The position numbers were made by a program, and so were the translations under genes. A DNA stretch of 64,000 nucleotides, from assembly GCF_026168105.1 (NCBI RefSeq), contig NZ_LBMW01000023.1, positions 62,001-126,000 on the forward strand, written 5' to 3'. Source of the DNA: Streptomyces hygroscopicus (GTDB lineage Bacteria > Actinomycetota > Actinomycetes > Streptomycetales > Streptomycetaceae). Shown in pieces: positions 8,229-16,226 of this stretch. Under the pieces are notes generated by a model, which worked only from the letters and a program-made list of their open reading frames with translations, was not told where the DNA came from and did no database searches. Numbering within the stretch: position 1 is the stretch's first letter; each line of letters starts with the position of its first letter.

Positions 8229-8232
8229 GTGA
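8134..8232 (+). CDS. Possible 32-residue leader ORF
   Basis: ATG 8134 opens a 32-codon frame beginning MALPLSVSEFRRSRLARRGP whose TGA overlaps the GTG start of the next gene (GTGA at 8229-8232). The downstream gene lacks a ribosome site of its own, so translation could be coupled through this short frame. Alternatively it is the true N-terminus of the next protein separated by a frameshift, since the joined product would read smoothly. Support is only positional. Confidence 0.25.
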   Translation: MALPLSVSEFRRSRLARRGPALRVSPDARAVA

Positions 8233-8900
8233 AGTCCGCCGAATCGCACTGGCGTCTGCTGGCCGACGTCCTCGCCGTGGGCGCGCCGTTCGCGCTGGCG
8301 GTAAGCGGCGGCGACGCCGTCCGGGCGCACGGCCTGGTGGACCGGCTCAGCCGGGAGGTGGACGTCGCCACGGAGAACCCCGCTCCGATGGCGGACATCG
8401 CCTCCGCGGTACGGAGCGGGCTGGAGGAACGAGGGTGGGCCGTACTCTCGTTCGATACCGACCCGCTCTCCGCGCGACTGGTCGTCATCGACCCGGCCAC
8501 GGACGAGGAGCGTGAGCTCAACGTACTCAAGGAAGTCCTCTGGCGCCCGCCGGTCCCCACGGACCTCGGCCCGACGCTCTCCCTCGAGGACGTCGTCGGA
8601 ACCAGGGTGCGGGCTCTGGCCGACCGTGGTTTCGCCCGTGACCTCGTCGACGTGCACGCGGCCTCCGACCGCTGGAGCCACCCGGAACTCGAGGAGCTCG
8701 GCCGACGCCACGCCCGTGACGCCTTCGACCTCACCGACCTCCAGGCCCGTCTGACCGGCGTGGAATGGATCGAGGACACGGCGTTCGCGGCCTGCGGACT
8801 CGGCGAGGACGCCGTCGCAGAACTGCGGCGGTGGGCCCAGGAATGGGCGGACGACATCGCGGAACGACTCGTCGAGTCCGGGACGCCCGAGGACGAGTGA
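8229..8900 (+). CDS. Nucleotidyltransferase AbiEii/AbiGii-toxin-like protein
   Basis: A 223-residue protein with the shape of the AbiEii/DUF1814 nucleotidyltransferase superfamily: an N-terminal part with ALAVSGGDAVRAHGLVDRLSREVDVATE (residues about 20-47), resembling the GGxxxxxHGxxxRxTxDvD pattern that places active-site acidic residues, then LVVIDPATDEERELNVL, then LEDVVGTRVRALADRGFARDLVDVHA, matching the K/R..AL..R...RDlyDl pattern. Family members transfer nucleotides and serve in abortive infection or as housekeeping homologues. No antitoxin gene of the AbiEi type is adjacent, so a toxin role is unproven. The GTG start overlaps a short upstream frame. Confidence 0.7.
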   Translation: MKSAESHWRLLADVLAVGAPFALAVSGGDAVRAHGLVDRLSREVDVATENPAPMADIASAVRSGLEERGWAVLSFDTDPLSARLVVIDPATDEERELNVLKEVLWRPPVPTDLGPTLSLEDVVGTRVRALADRGFARDLVDVHAASDRWSHPELEELGRRHARDAFDLTDLQARLTGVEWIEDTAFAACGLGEDAVAELRRWAQEWADDIAERLVESGTPEDE

Positions 8901-9013
8901 GCCTCGCGTCGTTTCTTGACGAACTCCTGACGCGCAGGGCGCATCCGAAGATCCGTACGGCGGTGTCCACTTGGGTGTCATTCTTCGACACCCTGTGAGG
9001 GAAGTGAAGTGCC

Positions 9014-9913
9014 ATGGAAGGCACCGTCGTCGCGGTCGTGCTCGTGGCCGTGCTGACTCTGCTCGTGCTGCGCGGCGGGATGCGCGTGGTCAACCAGGTC
9101 GAGCGCGGGGTCGTGTTCCGCTTCGGGAAGGCGCTGCCGGGCCACCGGGAGCCGGGCATCACGTTCCTGATCCCCTTCGCCGACCGGATGCGCAAGGTGA
9201 ACGTGCAGGTGGTGACCCTGCCCATCCCGACGCAGGAAGGCATCACCAGGGACAACGTCTCGGTCAAGGTCGACGCCGTCGTCTACTTCCGGGTGACCGA
9301 TCCGCTGCGGGCCGCCATCGAGGTCCAGGACTACGTCTTCGCGGTCGGGCAGGTCGCCCAGTCCTCGCTCCGGTCCATCATCGGCAAGAGCGATCTCGAC
9401 GATCTCCTCTCCGACCGGGAGCGGCTGCACGAAGGGCTCGCCCTGATGATCGACAGCCCGGCCGCAGGGTGGGGCGTGCACATCGACCGGGTGGAGATCA
9501 AGGACGTGCAGCTGCCGGAGTCGCTGAAGCGGTCCATGTCCCGGCAGGCCGAGGCCGAGCGGGAGCGGCGGGCGCGCGTCATCACGGCGGACGGTGAGTT
9601 CCAGGCCGCGCAGCAGCTCGCCAACGCCTCCCGCATCATGTCGGACACGCCGGAGGCGATGCAGCTGCGGCTCCTCCAGACGGTCGTGGAGGTGGCGGCC
9701 GAGAAGAACTCGACGCTCGTGATGCCCTTCCCGGTGGAACTGCTGCGGTACTTCGACCGCGCCGCCCGCCAGTTCGGCCACGAGGACGGCGGCGCGGCGG
9801 TCACGAAGGCCGGTGACGCCGCCGACGGTGACCGGCCGGCGGCCACCCCGCGCGACCCCCGCATCGCCGAGGTCCCGGCCCCCGCGCCCGGGCCGCACAC
9901 CGGCGAGGCGTAG
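9014..9913 (+). CDS. Slipin, SPFH/band 7 membrane protein
   Basis: A 299-residue protein from ATG 9014. A short N-terminal membrane hairpin or helix (about 4-20) is followed directly by the band 7 domain: VVNQVERGVVFRFGKALPG, PGITFLIPFADRMRKVNVQ, TRDNVSVKVDAVVYFRV and LRSIIGKSDLDDLLSDRE. The C-terminal part has the alanine- and charge-rich helical segment (SRQAEAERERRARVITADGE) that drives oligomerisation, and ends in a disordered Pro-rich tail. Slipins are stomatin-like scaffolds of membrane microdomains. They are often paired with a NfeD protease partner, but none lies next to this one. It is monocistronic and ends before a hairpin terminator. Confidence 0.9.
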   Translation: MEGTVVAVVLVAVLTLLVLRGGMRVVNQVERGVVFRFGKALPGHREPGITFLIPFADRMRKVNVQVVTLPIPTQEGITRDNVSVKVDAVVYFRVTDPLRAAIEVQDYVFAVGQVAQSSLRSIIGKSDLDDLLSDRERLHEGLALMIDSPAAGWGVHIDRVEIKDVQLPESLKRSMSRQAEAERERRARVITADGEFQAAQQLANASRIMSDTPEAMQLRLLQTVVEVAAEKNSTLVMPFPVELLRYFDRAARQFGHEDGGAAVTKAGDAADGDRPAATPRDPRIAEVPAPAPGPHTGEA

Positions 9914-9936
9914 GGGACCGGCAGGGAACGGGCGAC

Positions 9937-9977
9937 GCCCGCCGGACGCCGGTCGCTGAACGACGCGTCCGGCGGGC
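9937..9977. terminator. Hairpin between convergent slipin and MFS genes
   Basis: GCCCGCCGGACGC at 9937-9949 pairs perfectly with GCGTCCGGCGGGC at 9965-9977 around a 15-base loop. It lies between two converging genes, so it can serve both strands. Confidence 0.75.
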
Positions 9978-10023
9978 ACCGTCCCTCCGCACCCGGGCAG
10001 CCGCCGCCAGGCTTGCCTCGCGC

Positions 10024-11331
10024 TCAGCAGCCGGGCCGCGCGTTCGTCCGGTTGCCTTGGTTGGTCGGCGGCGCGTCCGACCGGGACATCCGGTACTTCG
10101 CCGGTCGGACCACCGGGCGACGGACTCGGCCCACACGGCCCTCCGCGGCCCCGGAACCTTCGGCGGAACCCCGCCGCCCGCGCCCGCCCGCGGCCGCGAG
10201 CGTCAGCGTCACAGCGACCGACCCGGCCGCCATCATCGTCATCGCCGCTGCCGGCGCGGTGAGTTGCGCCGCCGCGCCCGCCAGTGCCGCGCTCACGCCC
10301 TGCATCGTGAGCATGCCGGCCGAGTGCAGGCCGAGGGCGTGGCCGCTCAGTTCCTCCGGGATCAGGGCCATCAGGCGCTCCTGCTGGACGAGGCTCGCAC
10401 TGAAACCGGCCGAGGCCAGGGCCACACAGACCGCCGCCACCGGCGGGGCGGGACGCAGAGCGAACAGCAGGTACGGGGCCGCCAGGAGCAGCAGGAGCGG
10501 GGTGCCGAGGCGGCGGCGCAGGGCAGGCGGGAGCAGGCGGCCCGTGGTGAAGTCACCGACGAACATGCCGAACGCCGCGCACGCGAACAGGGCGCCCGCC
10601 CGGTCGGGTGTGTAGGACACGTACAGCGACTCGCAGCCGACGACGAGGCCGTTCGGGACCCACAGGAGGAGGTAGACGATCCGGCGTTCCGGGGACGACC
10701 ACAGCAGCGCGTTGGTGCGCCAGGTCCCTGCGACCGAGGGGCGGCCCGCGGTGCGGGGGGCGCGGCGCGTCAGGCCGAACCGGATCGCCAGGGCCGCGGC
10801 CAGGTACAGCGCCGCTGCCGTCAGGAGCGTCCGGTGCGGGGAGAGCAGGGCCACCAGGACGCCACCGGTCGCGTACCCGGTGATCTGCATGATCCCGTTC
10901 ATCATGTTGAAGACCGAACGGCCCAGCAGATAGCCGTCCTTGGGCAGGATCTCGGTCAGCAGGCCCCAGCGGACACCGCCGCCGAGCGACTGGACCAGGC
11001 CGAGGACCAGCACCAGGGCGAAAACCGCCGCAACCGGCAGGCCCGGCGCCGCCATCAGCGCCGTACCGGCCGCGAACGCGGACGCGATGCCCGCCATCGT
11101 CGCCCGCGGCGGCAGCCGGTCGGCCCCCGACAGAAGCGTCGTCGCGCCCACGACCTGCGCCAGCTGCGGGCCGAACATGCTCACCGCGGACAGCAGCGGC
11201 GATGCGGTGGCGCGGTACACCAACGTGCCCAGGGCCAGGCCGCCCACGGTCGAGGCCGCCGTCTGGAGGGAGGAGGACAGGAAGAGCGGGGTGAACTCCC
11301 GCGAACGGAAGAGGTCGGAGTAGCTGCGCAT
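10024..11331 (-). CDS. MFS transporter
   Basis: A 435-residue major facilitator with about 12 membrane helices. The N-terminus (SYSDLFRSREFTPLFLSSSLQTAASTVGGLALGTLVYRAT) is typical of the MFS drug-efflux type, and the cytoplasmic loop LLSGADRLPPRAT between helices 2 and 3 is the degenerate signature loop. The last 50 residues are a basic, disordered tail. It diverges from an ArsR-type regulator with only 75 bases between the start codons and an 18-bp palindrome in that gap, the usual arrangement of an exporter controlled by its neighbour. The substrate cannot be told from sequence. Confidence 0.85.
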   Translation of the reverse strand: MRSYSDLFRSREFTPLFLSSSLQTAASTVGGLALGTLVYRATASPLLSAVSMFGPQLAQVVGATTLLSGADRLPPRATMAGIASAFAAGTALMAAPGLPVAAVFALVLVLGLVQSLGGGVRWGLLTEILPKDGYLLGRSVFNMMNGIMQITGYATGGVLVALLSPHRTLLTAAALYLAAALAIRFGLTRRAPRTAGRPSVAGTWRTNALLWSSPERRIVYLLLWVPNGLVVGCESLYVSYTPDRAGALFACAAFGMFVGDFTTGRLLPPALRRRLGTPLLLLLAAPYLLFALRPAPPVAAVCVALASAGFSASLVQQERLMALIPEELSGHALGLHSAGMLTMQGVSAALAGAAAQLTAPAAAMTMMAAGSVAVTLTLAAAGGRGRRGSAEGSGAAEGRVGRVRRPVVRPAKYRMSRSDAPPTNQGNRTNARPGC

Positions 11332-11370
11332 GCGCGGAGTCTGAGCGGGTGTCGAAGGCGGCCGTTAATG

Positions 11371-11388
11371 TTTCGCGCACACGCGAAA
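11371..11388. promoter_or_regulatory. 18-bp perfect palindrome between divergent MFS and ArsR genes
   Basis: TTTCGCG-CACA-CGCGAAA: seven-base arms with a four-base centre. It sits 40 bases upstream of the MFS start codon and 19 bases upstream of the regulator start, next to the regulator's ribosome site (AAAGGAGGA). This is a good candidate operator for the ArsR-type protein controlling both genes. Confidence 0.7.
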
Positions 11389-11406
11389 GGAGGAGGCGGA
11401 CGGGCC

Positions 11407-12411
11407 ATGGGCCTCTGGTACGTCAATGCCGACACCCTCGCCGGAAGCCGGTTCGTGCTGTCCCCGCTCGCCGAGGTCTTCGCGAGTCTGAGGCTGCTGC
11501 ACACGGGCACCGCCTCCCACCCCGGCGAACGCGCCTGGCTGGACACGCACCTGCCCGGCTACCGCCGGCGGCTGGCCGACGACCCCGTCACCGCACTGCT
11601 CGTCCGCAGCGGGCTGGGCGGGACGGGGGTCCCCCCTGCTCGGGGGGAGCCGAGGGCTCGAGGGTGGATCGCGGACTTCCTCACCCCCGTCCCGAGGGAC
11701 GAGGAGACCTTCGAGGAGGGCGTCGCCCGGGTCCGCGCCGCCCCGCCGGACAAGGCCCGCGCCGACCTCGGCGTCTCGCTCGGCGGCCCGCTCCCCGCCC
11801 GACTGGACCGCGACGACCTGCCCGAACGCGCGGCCGGTCTGCTGGCCTACGTATGGGAGCGCACTGTACGGCCGTACTGGGACCGGCGGCGGCGTGTCCT
11901 GGAGGCCGACGTGGTCGCGCGGACCGCACAGTTCGGCCGGGACGGCTGGGCGGCCACGGTGGACACCCTGCGGCCGGGCCGCACGCGCTGGCTGGGCGGG
12001 AACCGGCTCCAGGTCAACCTCCACGAGTACCCGCCGCGCGAGATATCCGGCGCACAGCTCGTCTTCGTCCCCGTCACCCCGCAGCGGACCGGCTGGGTGT
12101 CCTGGGAGTCCGACCGGTACGCCATCGTCTACCCGTGCGCGGGCGTGCTGGCCCAGGGGCCGCGCAAGACGGTGCCGACGAGCCTCGGCGCCCTGCTCGG
12201 ACCGGCCCGGGCCGGGGTCCTCGTCCTCCTCGACTCCCCCATGAGCACCAGCCAGTTGGTGGCCGTGACGGGGCAGGGGCTCGGCTCGGTCGGCCGCCAC
12301 CTCAAGGTGCTGCTGGACGCGCGGCTGGTGGAGCGGCGGCGGGCGGGGCGGTCGGTGCTCTACTCGCGCACGGCCGAAGGTGAGGTACTGGTCACAGCAC
12401 AGCGGGAGTGA
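11407..12411 (+). CDS. ArsR-type winged-helix transcriptional regulator with large N-terminal domain
   Basis: A 334-residue protein from ATG 11407, with AAAGGAGGA upstream. The DNA-binding domain is C-terminal (about residues 250-330): LVLLDSPMSTSQLVAVTGQGLGSVGRHLKVLLDARLVERRRAGRSVLY, the classical ArsR helix-turn-helix and wing. The N-terminal 240 residues form the DUF5937-type sensor domain often fused in Streptomyces (FVLSPLAEVFASLRLLHTGTASHP). No metal-binding Cys pair is seen in the HTH helix, so the ligand is probably not a heavy metal. It diverges from an MFS transporter with a shared palindrome. Residues about 73-87 are encoded by an inserted palindromic GC element. Confidence 0.85.
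   Translation: MGLWYVNADTLAGSRFVLSPLAEVFASLRLLHTGTASHPGERAWLDTHLPGYRRRLADDPVTALLVRSGLGGTGVPPARGEPRARGWIADFLTPVPRDEETFEEGVARVRAAPPDKARADLGVSLGGPLPARLDRDDLPERAAGLLAYVWERTVRPYWDRRRRVLEADVVARTAQFGRDGWAATVDTLRPGRTRWLGGNRLQVNLHEYPPREISGAQLVFVPVTPQRTGWVSWESDRYAIVYPCAGVLAQGPRKTVPTSLGALLGPARAGVLVLLDSPMSTSQLVAVTGQGLGSVGRHLKVLLDARLVERRRAGRSVLYSRTAEGEVLVTAQRE
11624..11664. repeat. GC-rich palindromic element inserted in frame within the regulator gene
   Basis: GGGGGTCCCCCCTGCTCGG followed by GGGGAGCCGAGGGCTCGAGGG. From memory this is close to a short palindromic element found in many copies in Streptomyces genomes, mostly between genes. Here it lies inside a coding region and adds the atypical residues GTGVPPARGEPRARGW without breaking the frame. 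Confidence 0.6.
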
Positions 12412-12446
12412 GGGGCCCGTCATGAACCGGAGTTAGCATCCGCTCC

Positions 12447-12956
12447 ATGACGACTACTGAAAACACCGCCGGATCCGTCCTCGACGTCGAGATCGGCGCC
12501 CTTCAGGGCGGCCCCGCCGACCTGTCCCGGTACACGGGCAAGGCCGTCCTCGTGGTGAACGTGGCCTCCAAGTGCGGGCTGACACCGCAGTACGCGGGCC
12601 TGGAGCGGTTGCACGAGCGGTACGCGCCGCTGGGCTTCACCGTGCTCGGGGTGCCCTGCAACCAGTTCCTCGGGCAGGAGCCCGGGAGCTCCGAGGAGAT
12701 CGCGGAGTTCTGCTCGGCGACGTACGGCGTGACCTTCCCGATGACCGAGAAGATCGAGGTGAACGGCGAGGGCCGGCACACGCTGTACGACCGGCTCGTG
12801 GGTTTCGCGGACGCCGAGGGGCACAGCGGGGACATCCGCTGGAACTTCGAGAAGTTCCTGATCGGCAAGGACGGCCGGGTCGTCGCCCGCTTCTCACCGC
12901 AGACGGAGCCGGAGGCGGCCGAGGTCGTGGCGGCGGTGGAGAAGGCCCTCGCATGA
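12447..12956 (+). CDS. Glutathione peroxidase-family thiol peroxidase
   Basis: A 169-residue protein of typical length for non-selenium bacterial Gpx. The peroxidatic cysteine is Cys43 in VNVASKCGLTPQYAGL (selenocysteine in animal enzymes), the conserved glutamine lies in GVPCNQFLGQEPG (residues 68-80), and the Trp-Asn pair is in IRWNFEKFLI. Family members reduce hydrogen or lipid peroxides; in actinomycetes, which lack glutathione, the donor is probably thioredoxin. It appears monocistronic. I recall a glutathione peroxidase gene at the equivalent place in S. coelicolor (SCO4444). Confidence 0.92.
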   Translation: MTTTENTAGSVLDVEIGALQGGPADLSRYTGKAVLVVNVASKCGLTPQYAGLERLHERYAPLGFTVLGVPCNQFLGQEPGSSEEIAEFCSATYGVTFPMTEKIEVNGEGRHTLYDRLVGFADAEGHSGDIRWNFEKFLIGKDGRVVARFSPQTEPEAAEVVAAVEKALA

Positions 12957-12975
12957 CGTCCGCCGGAGGCGATTG

Positions 12976-12996
12976 ACCTTGCCCCTGGGGCAAGGT
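12976..12996 (+). promoter_or_regulatory. 21-bp palindrome in a MerR-type promoter spacer
   Basis: Ten-base arms ACCTTGCCCC and GGGGCAAGGT flank a single T. TTGACC (12974-12979) at the left edge can act as -35, so the palindrome falls in the spacer, as in promoters activated by MerR-family proteins. It lies 104 bases before the start of the MerR gene, which suggests autoregulation. Confidence 0.7.
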
Positions 12997-13099
12997 GGAG
13001 AGTCCTGGTCACCGGGCGGCAGGAGCCCGGTGACGGAGGACGGACGGGCCCACGGGAACGCCGGAGGTGAACCGGGCCGATGGGGAGAAGGCCGGCAGG

Positions 13100-13978
13100 G
13101 TGACCGACGATCTGCTCACCATCGGCGCGTTCGCCGCCCGGGCGCGGCTGTCGCCGAAGGCACTGCGGCTGTACGACCGGCTGGGGCTGCTGGCGCCCGC
13201 GCACGTCGACGAGACCAGCGGCTACCGCTACTACCGCGCCGACCAGGTCGAACGTGCCCGCACGGTCGCCCTGCTGCGCCGGCTCGACATGCCGCTCGCC
13301 CGGGTCGCCGAGGTGGTGGCGGCGGGCGAGTCGGACGGCGTCCGGGCGTCCGCGCTGCTCGGGGAGTACTGGGCCCGTGTGGAGGAACGGATCGCCGCGC
13401 AGCGGACCCTCGCCGAGTACCTCCGTGGACGACTGTCGGGGAGGAGTTCCGAGATGTACGGGAAGTTCGTGGTCGAGACGGTGGACGTGCCGGAGCAGGT
13501 GCTGATCACCGAGAAGCGGCACACGCTGGCGGACGAGCTGCCGGCCTGGATCGGGGCGTCGCTGGGACGGCTGGAGGCCGCCGCGCGGGAGTGCGGCGGA
13601 GTGACCGGGGCGCCGTTCGTCGTCTACCACGCAGAGGTGTCGCAGGAGAGCGACGGGCCGGCGGAGTCCTGCGTGCCCGTGGCCGACCAGACCGCGGCAC
13701 GGGCGTGGGCGGAGGAACAGGGGCGGGCGTGTCAGACCCGGGTGCGGGTCGAGCCGGCGCAGCGGCTTGCGTACACCCGTGTCACCAAGGCGCAGGTGGC
13801 CCATCCGCAGATTTTGGCGGCGTTCGAGGCAGTGGAGACGTGGATCGCGGAACAGGGGCTGGAGTACGCGGGTCCCTGCCGGGAGGTGTACTTCACCGAC
13901 TGGGATGCCGCGGGGCCCCAGGACGTGGTGTGTGACGTCGCGTTTCCGGTGCGCGTCCGCGGCTGCGCCGGCTCGTAG
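13100..13978 (+). CDS. MerR-family regulator with GyrI-like effector domain
   Basis: About 292 residues from GTG 13100, chosen because GGGGAGAAGG lies eight bases upstream; an in-frame GTG at 13067 would sit on top of its own GGAG. The N-terminal MerR helix-turn-helix reads LLTIGAFAARARLSPKALRLYDRLGLL, with wing GYRYYRADQVERA. A dimerisation coiled coil follows (residues 75-115). The C-terminal 150 residues resemble the GyrI/SOUL-like effector domain of BltR/TipA-type regulators (ETVDVPEQVLITEKRHTL; YTRVTKAQVAHPQILAAFEAVETWI). Such proteins sense small amphipathic drugs. A perfect palindrome of MerR type lies upstream. No obvious target gene is adjacent, as the next gene is convergent. Confidence 0.85.
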   Translation: MTDDLLTIGAFAARARLSPKALRLYDRLGLLAPAHVDETSGYRYYRADQVERARTVALLRRLDMPLARVAEVVAAGESDGVRASALLGEYWARVEERIAAQRTLAEYLRGRLSGRSSEMYGKFVVETVDVPEQVLITEKRHTLADELPAWIGASLGRLEAAARECGGVTGAPFVVYHAEVSQESDGPAESCVPVADQTAARAWAEEQGRACQTRVRVEPAQRLAYTRVTKAQVAHPQILAAFEAVETWIAEQGLEYAGPCREVYFTDWDAAGPQDVVCDVAFPVRVRGCAGS

Positions 13979-13992
13979 GACACGGCCGGCCG

Positions 13993-14020
13993 GGGTTGCC
14001 CGCGGCGGGGCGGGCAGCCC
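13993..14020. terminator. Hairpin between convergent MerR and membrane-protein genes
   Basis: GGGTTGCCCGC (13993-14003) pairs with GCGGGCAGCCC (14010-14020) with one G-U pair and a six-base loop, directly before the stop codon of the minus-strand gene at 14021. Confidence 0.6.
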
Positions 14021-15976
14021 TCACCGCAGCTCCTGCGGGCACGGTGTTCCCCGGGGGAGCTGGTACGGGGCCGCCAGGTGGTACGTGCCCGCGTGCGGGG
14101 CCACGAGTTCCGTCCACTTGTCGCCCGCCGCGTCCTGCGGCGTATCCATCAGGCAGCCGTTGGTGTTGACGTACGCCTTGGGCGCGCCCGCCGGGCGGTG
14201 CTTCGACTCCTCGGTCTCCTGCGGCGGCTTGACGCCCTTGCCCTTCGCGTCCACCAGGCCCAGCCACGGCGAGTAGGGGACGCGGATGAGCACGCGGCCC
14301 GCCTTCTTCACCTCGATCGTCAGCTCTCCCTGATCCGCCCGGTCGACGACGGCCGGCGGGTCCGCCAGCGGTACGGGGTCGGTCACCGCGAACAGCTGCC
14401 AGTTCGCGTCGCCCCAGATCTGCTTCAGATAGGGCATGCCCCGCTGGACGAGTGCGCGTTCGCGCTCGCCGCCGACGCCGTCGGGCTCGCCCTTCGGCAG
14501 CACCACGTAGTGCACCGCCCAGCGCTGGAGCCACTCGTGGTAGTTCGCCGAGTTGAGCGTGTCGTCGTAGAAGAGCGGGTTGCGCTCCATGTCGGCCTGC
14601 CGGTTCCAGCCGCGCGCCAGGTTCACATAGGGGGCCAGCGCCGACGCCTCGCGGTGCGAGCGTGCCGGGACGACCTCCACGCGGCCCTTCTCCGCGCTCA
14701 CCACCTGCAGCTGATTGACGAGCGGCGCCAGCTCGCGCGCCCAGGATGCCGCCGGGGTGGTGTGGACGATGTCGTCGACCGTCTTGAAGCCGATCCAGAC
14801 GGTGAAGCCGACGAACGCGACAACGATGGCGTACCACTTCCGGCTGCGCGGCACAGCGAACGGCAGCGCCGCGATCAGCGCCACCCCCGCGAAGAGCATC
14901 GCCAGCCGCGTGATGTTCGAGCCGATCTGAGAACTGATCAGCCACACCAGGAGCACCGAGAGCCCGTAGACCGCCGCCGTGATCCGTACCGTCCTCCAGT
15001 CCTTGGGGACCAGGACGTAGACCAGGACCGCGTAGAGGAAGGGCAGGATCGCCGACGCCCATGTCATCGGCTGCGTGCCGGAGAACGGGAACAGCCAGGC
15101 CGACAGCGCGACCACCACGGTCGGCGCCAGGCCCAGCGCCCAGGCGCCCGGGCGGCGCTTCTGCAGGAACAGCGCCACCGCGACCAGACCGACGAACAGG
15201 CCCGCCACCGGGGACGAGGCCGTCGCCAGCGCCGCGAGCGGCGCGGCACACAGCGCCTTGGCCCAGCGCTTGTGGCGCCAGCGGTAGGGCCAGCAGAAGA
15301 CGGCGGCCGTCGCGCCCAGCGCGAACATGGTGCCCAGGCCGAACGTCACGCGCCCCGAGATGGCGTTGCACAGCAGCGCGAACACCCCGGCCAGGGCAGG
15401 CCGCCACGGCTCGCGGACCGCACGGCTGCGGACGAGGATCAGCATCAGCAGCCCGGCCGAGATCGTGCCCGCGATCATCATCGTCGTACGGACGCCGAGC
15501 ACCGACATCAGATACGGCGACACCACGCTGTACGACACCGGGTGCATGCCCCCGTACCAGGCGAGGTTGTACGCCGAGTCCGGGTGCCGTCCCACGAACT
15601 CCGCCCAGGCGTCCTGTGCGGCGAGGTCGCCGCCGCTGTTCGCGAACGTGAAGAACCAGACGAGGTGCAGCACCCCGGCGAGGACGGTGACGGACAGCGC
15701 CGGGTGTCTGCGGGCCAGGTCCGCGCCCCGCGAGGATCTGAGCCGGGCGAGCAAAGCATGGAGACGGGGGGCCGTCGCCGTGTCCTCGGCGGGGGGCTCG
15801 GGGTCACCGCCGGCAGCGGCCGACGGGCGGGTGGTGCCGTCCGGTGCCGGGGCCTCGGCCGGGGATCGCGTCGCGTCGGCGCCGGAAGCGCCCAGCGGTA
15901 TTCGCGAGGCCTTGGTCCGGCCCGGATGACCGCCCGGATCGGCGTCGTCGGCGTGTGTCGGCTCCGCTGTGGCCAC
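14021..15976 (-). CDS. Large polytopic membrane protein, glycosyltransferase-C/MFS-like
   Basis: A 651-residue protein. The first 85 residues are a hydrophilic Pro/Ala-rich cytoplasmic tail; about 11-12 membrane helices follow (residues 90-420). The first periplasmic loop holds acidic and Trp-rich sequence (GGDLAAQDAWAEFVGRHPDSAYNLAWYGGMHPVSYS), like the loop with the catalytic Asp in GT-C glycosyltransferases. The last 230 residues are extracytoplasmic, with NPLFYDDTLNSANYHEWLQRWAVHYVVLP, similar to the C-terminal domains of lipid-sugar-dependent transferases. Databases often label such Streptomyces proteins MFS transporters. I favour a GT-C-like enzyme acting on the outer face of the membrane, but the activity is not proven by any motif. 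Confidence 0.6.
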   Translation of the reverse strand: MATAEPTHADDADPGGHPGRTKASRIPLGASGADATRSPAEAPAPDGTTRPSAAAGGDPEPPAEDTATAPRLHALLARLRSSRGADLARRHPALSVTVLAGVLHLVWFFTFANSGGDLAAQDAWAEFVGRHPDSAYNLAWYGGMHPVSYSVVSPYLMSVLGVRTTMMIAGTISAGLLMLILVRSRAVREPWRPALAGVFALLCNAISGRVTFGLGTMFALGATAAVFCWPYRWRHKRWAKALCAAPLAALATASSPVAGLFVGLVAVALFLQKRRPGAWALGLAPTVVVALSAWLFPFSGTQPMTWASAILPFLYAVLVYVLVPKDWRTVRITAAVYGLSVLLVWLISSQIGSNITRLAMLFAGVALIAALPFAVPRSRKWYAIVVAFVGFTVWIGFKTVDDIVHTTPAASWARELAPLVNQLQVVSAEKGRVEVVPARSHREASALAPYVNLARGWNRQADMERNPLFYDDTLNSANYHEWLQRWAVHYVVLPKGEPDGVGGERERALVQRGMPYLKQIWGDANWQLFAVTDPVPLADPPAVVDRADQGELTIEVKKAGRVLIRVPYSPWLGLVDAKGKGVKPPQETEESKHRPAGAPKAYVNTNGCLMDTPQDAAGDKWTELVAPHAGTYHLAAPYQLPRGTPCPQELR

Positions 15977-16152
15977 CTGAAGGCACTCCCCGTGTCCCGT
16001 TCGTGTTCTCGCCCCGTGTCCGGTTCCGTTCTCCCCCCGTGTCCGGACATCCGCAAGAGTTCCGCCACCGTTCCGCCGGGGGTCTCTCGAGCGTCCGCAC
16101 CGGGTCAGGTTCCGCTGCCGGCGGCCTGTCCCGGTTTCGCGACGCTAGCACG

Positions 16153-16195
16153 CACCCCGGCGGCGGGGTCCCGGGTGGGCCCCGCCGCCGGGGTG
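16153..16195 (-). terminator. Strong hairpin downstream of the carboxypeptidase gene
   Basis: CACCCCGGCGGCGGGG (16153-16168) and its exact reverse complement (16180-16195) form a perfect 16-bp stem with an 11-base loop. It lies 32 bases after the carboxypeptidase stop and upstream of the next minus-strand gene. Confidence 0.8.
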
Positions 16196-16226
16196 CCGTG
16201 CCGTGCCGGACATCCGGTACGGCGGT

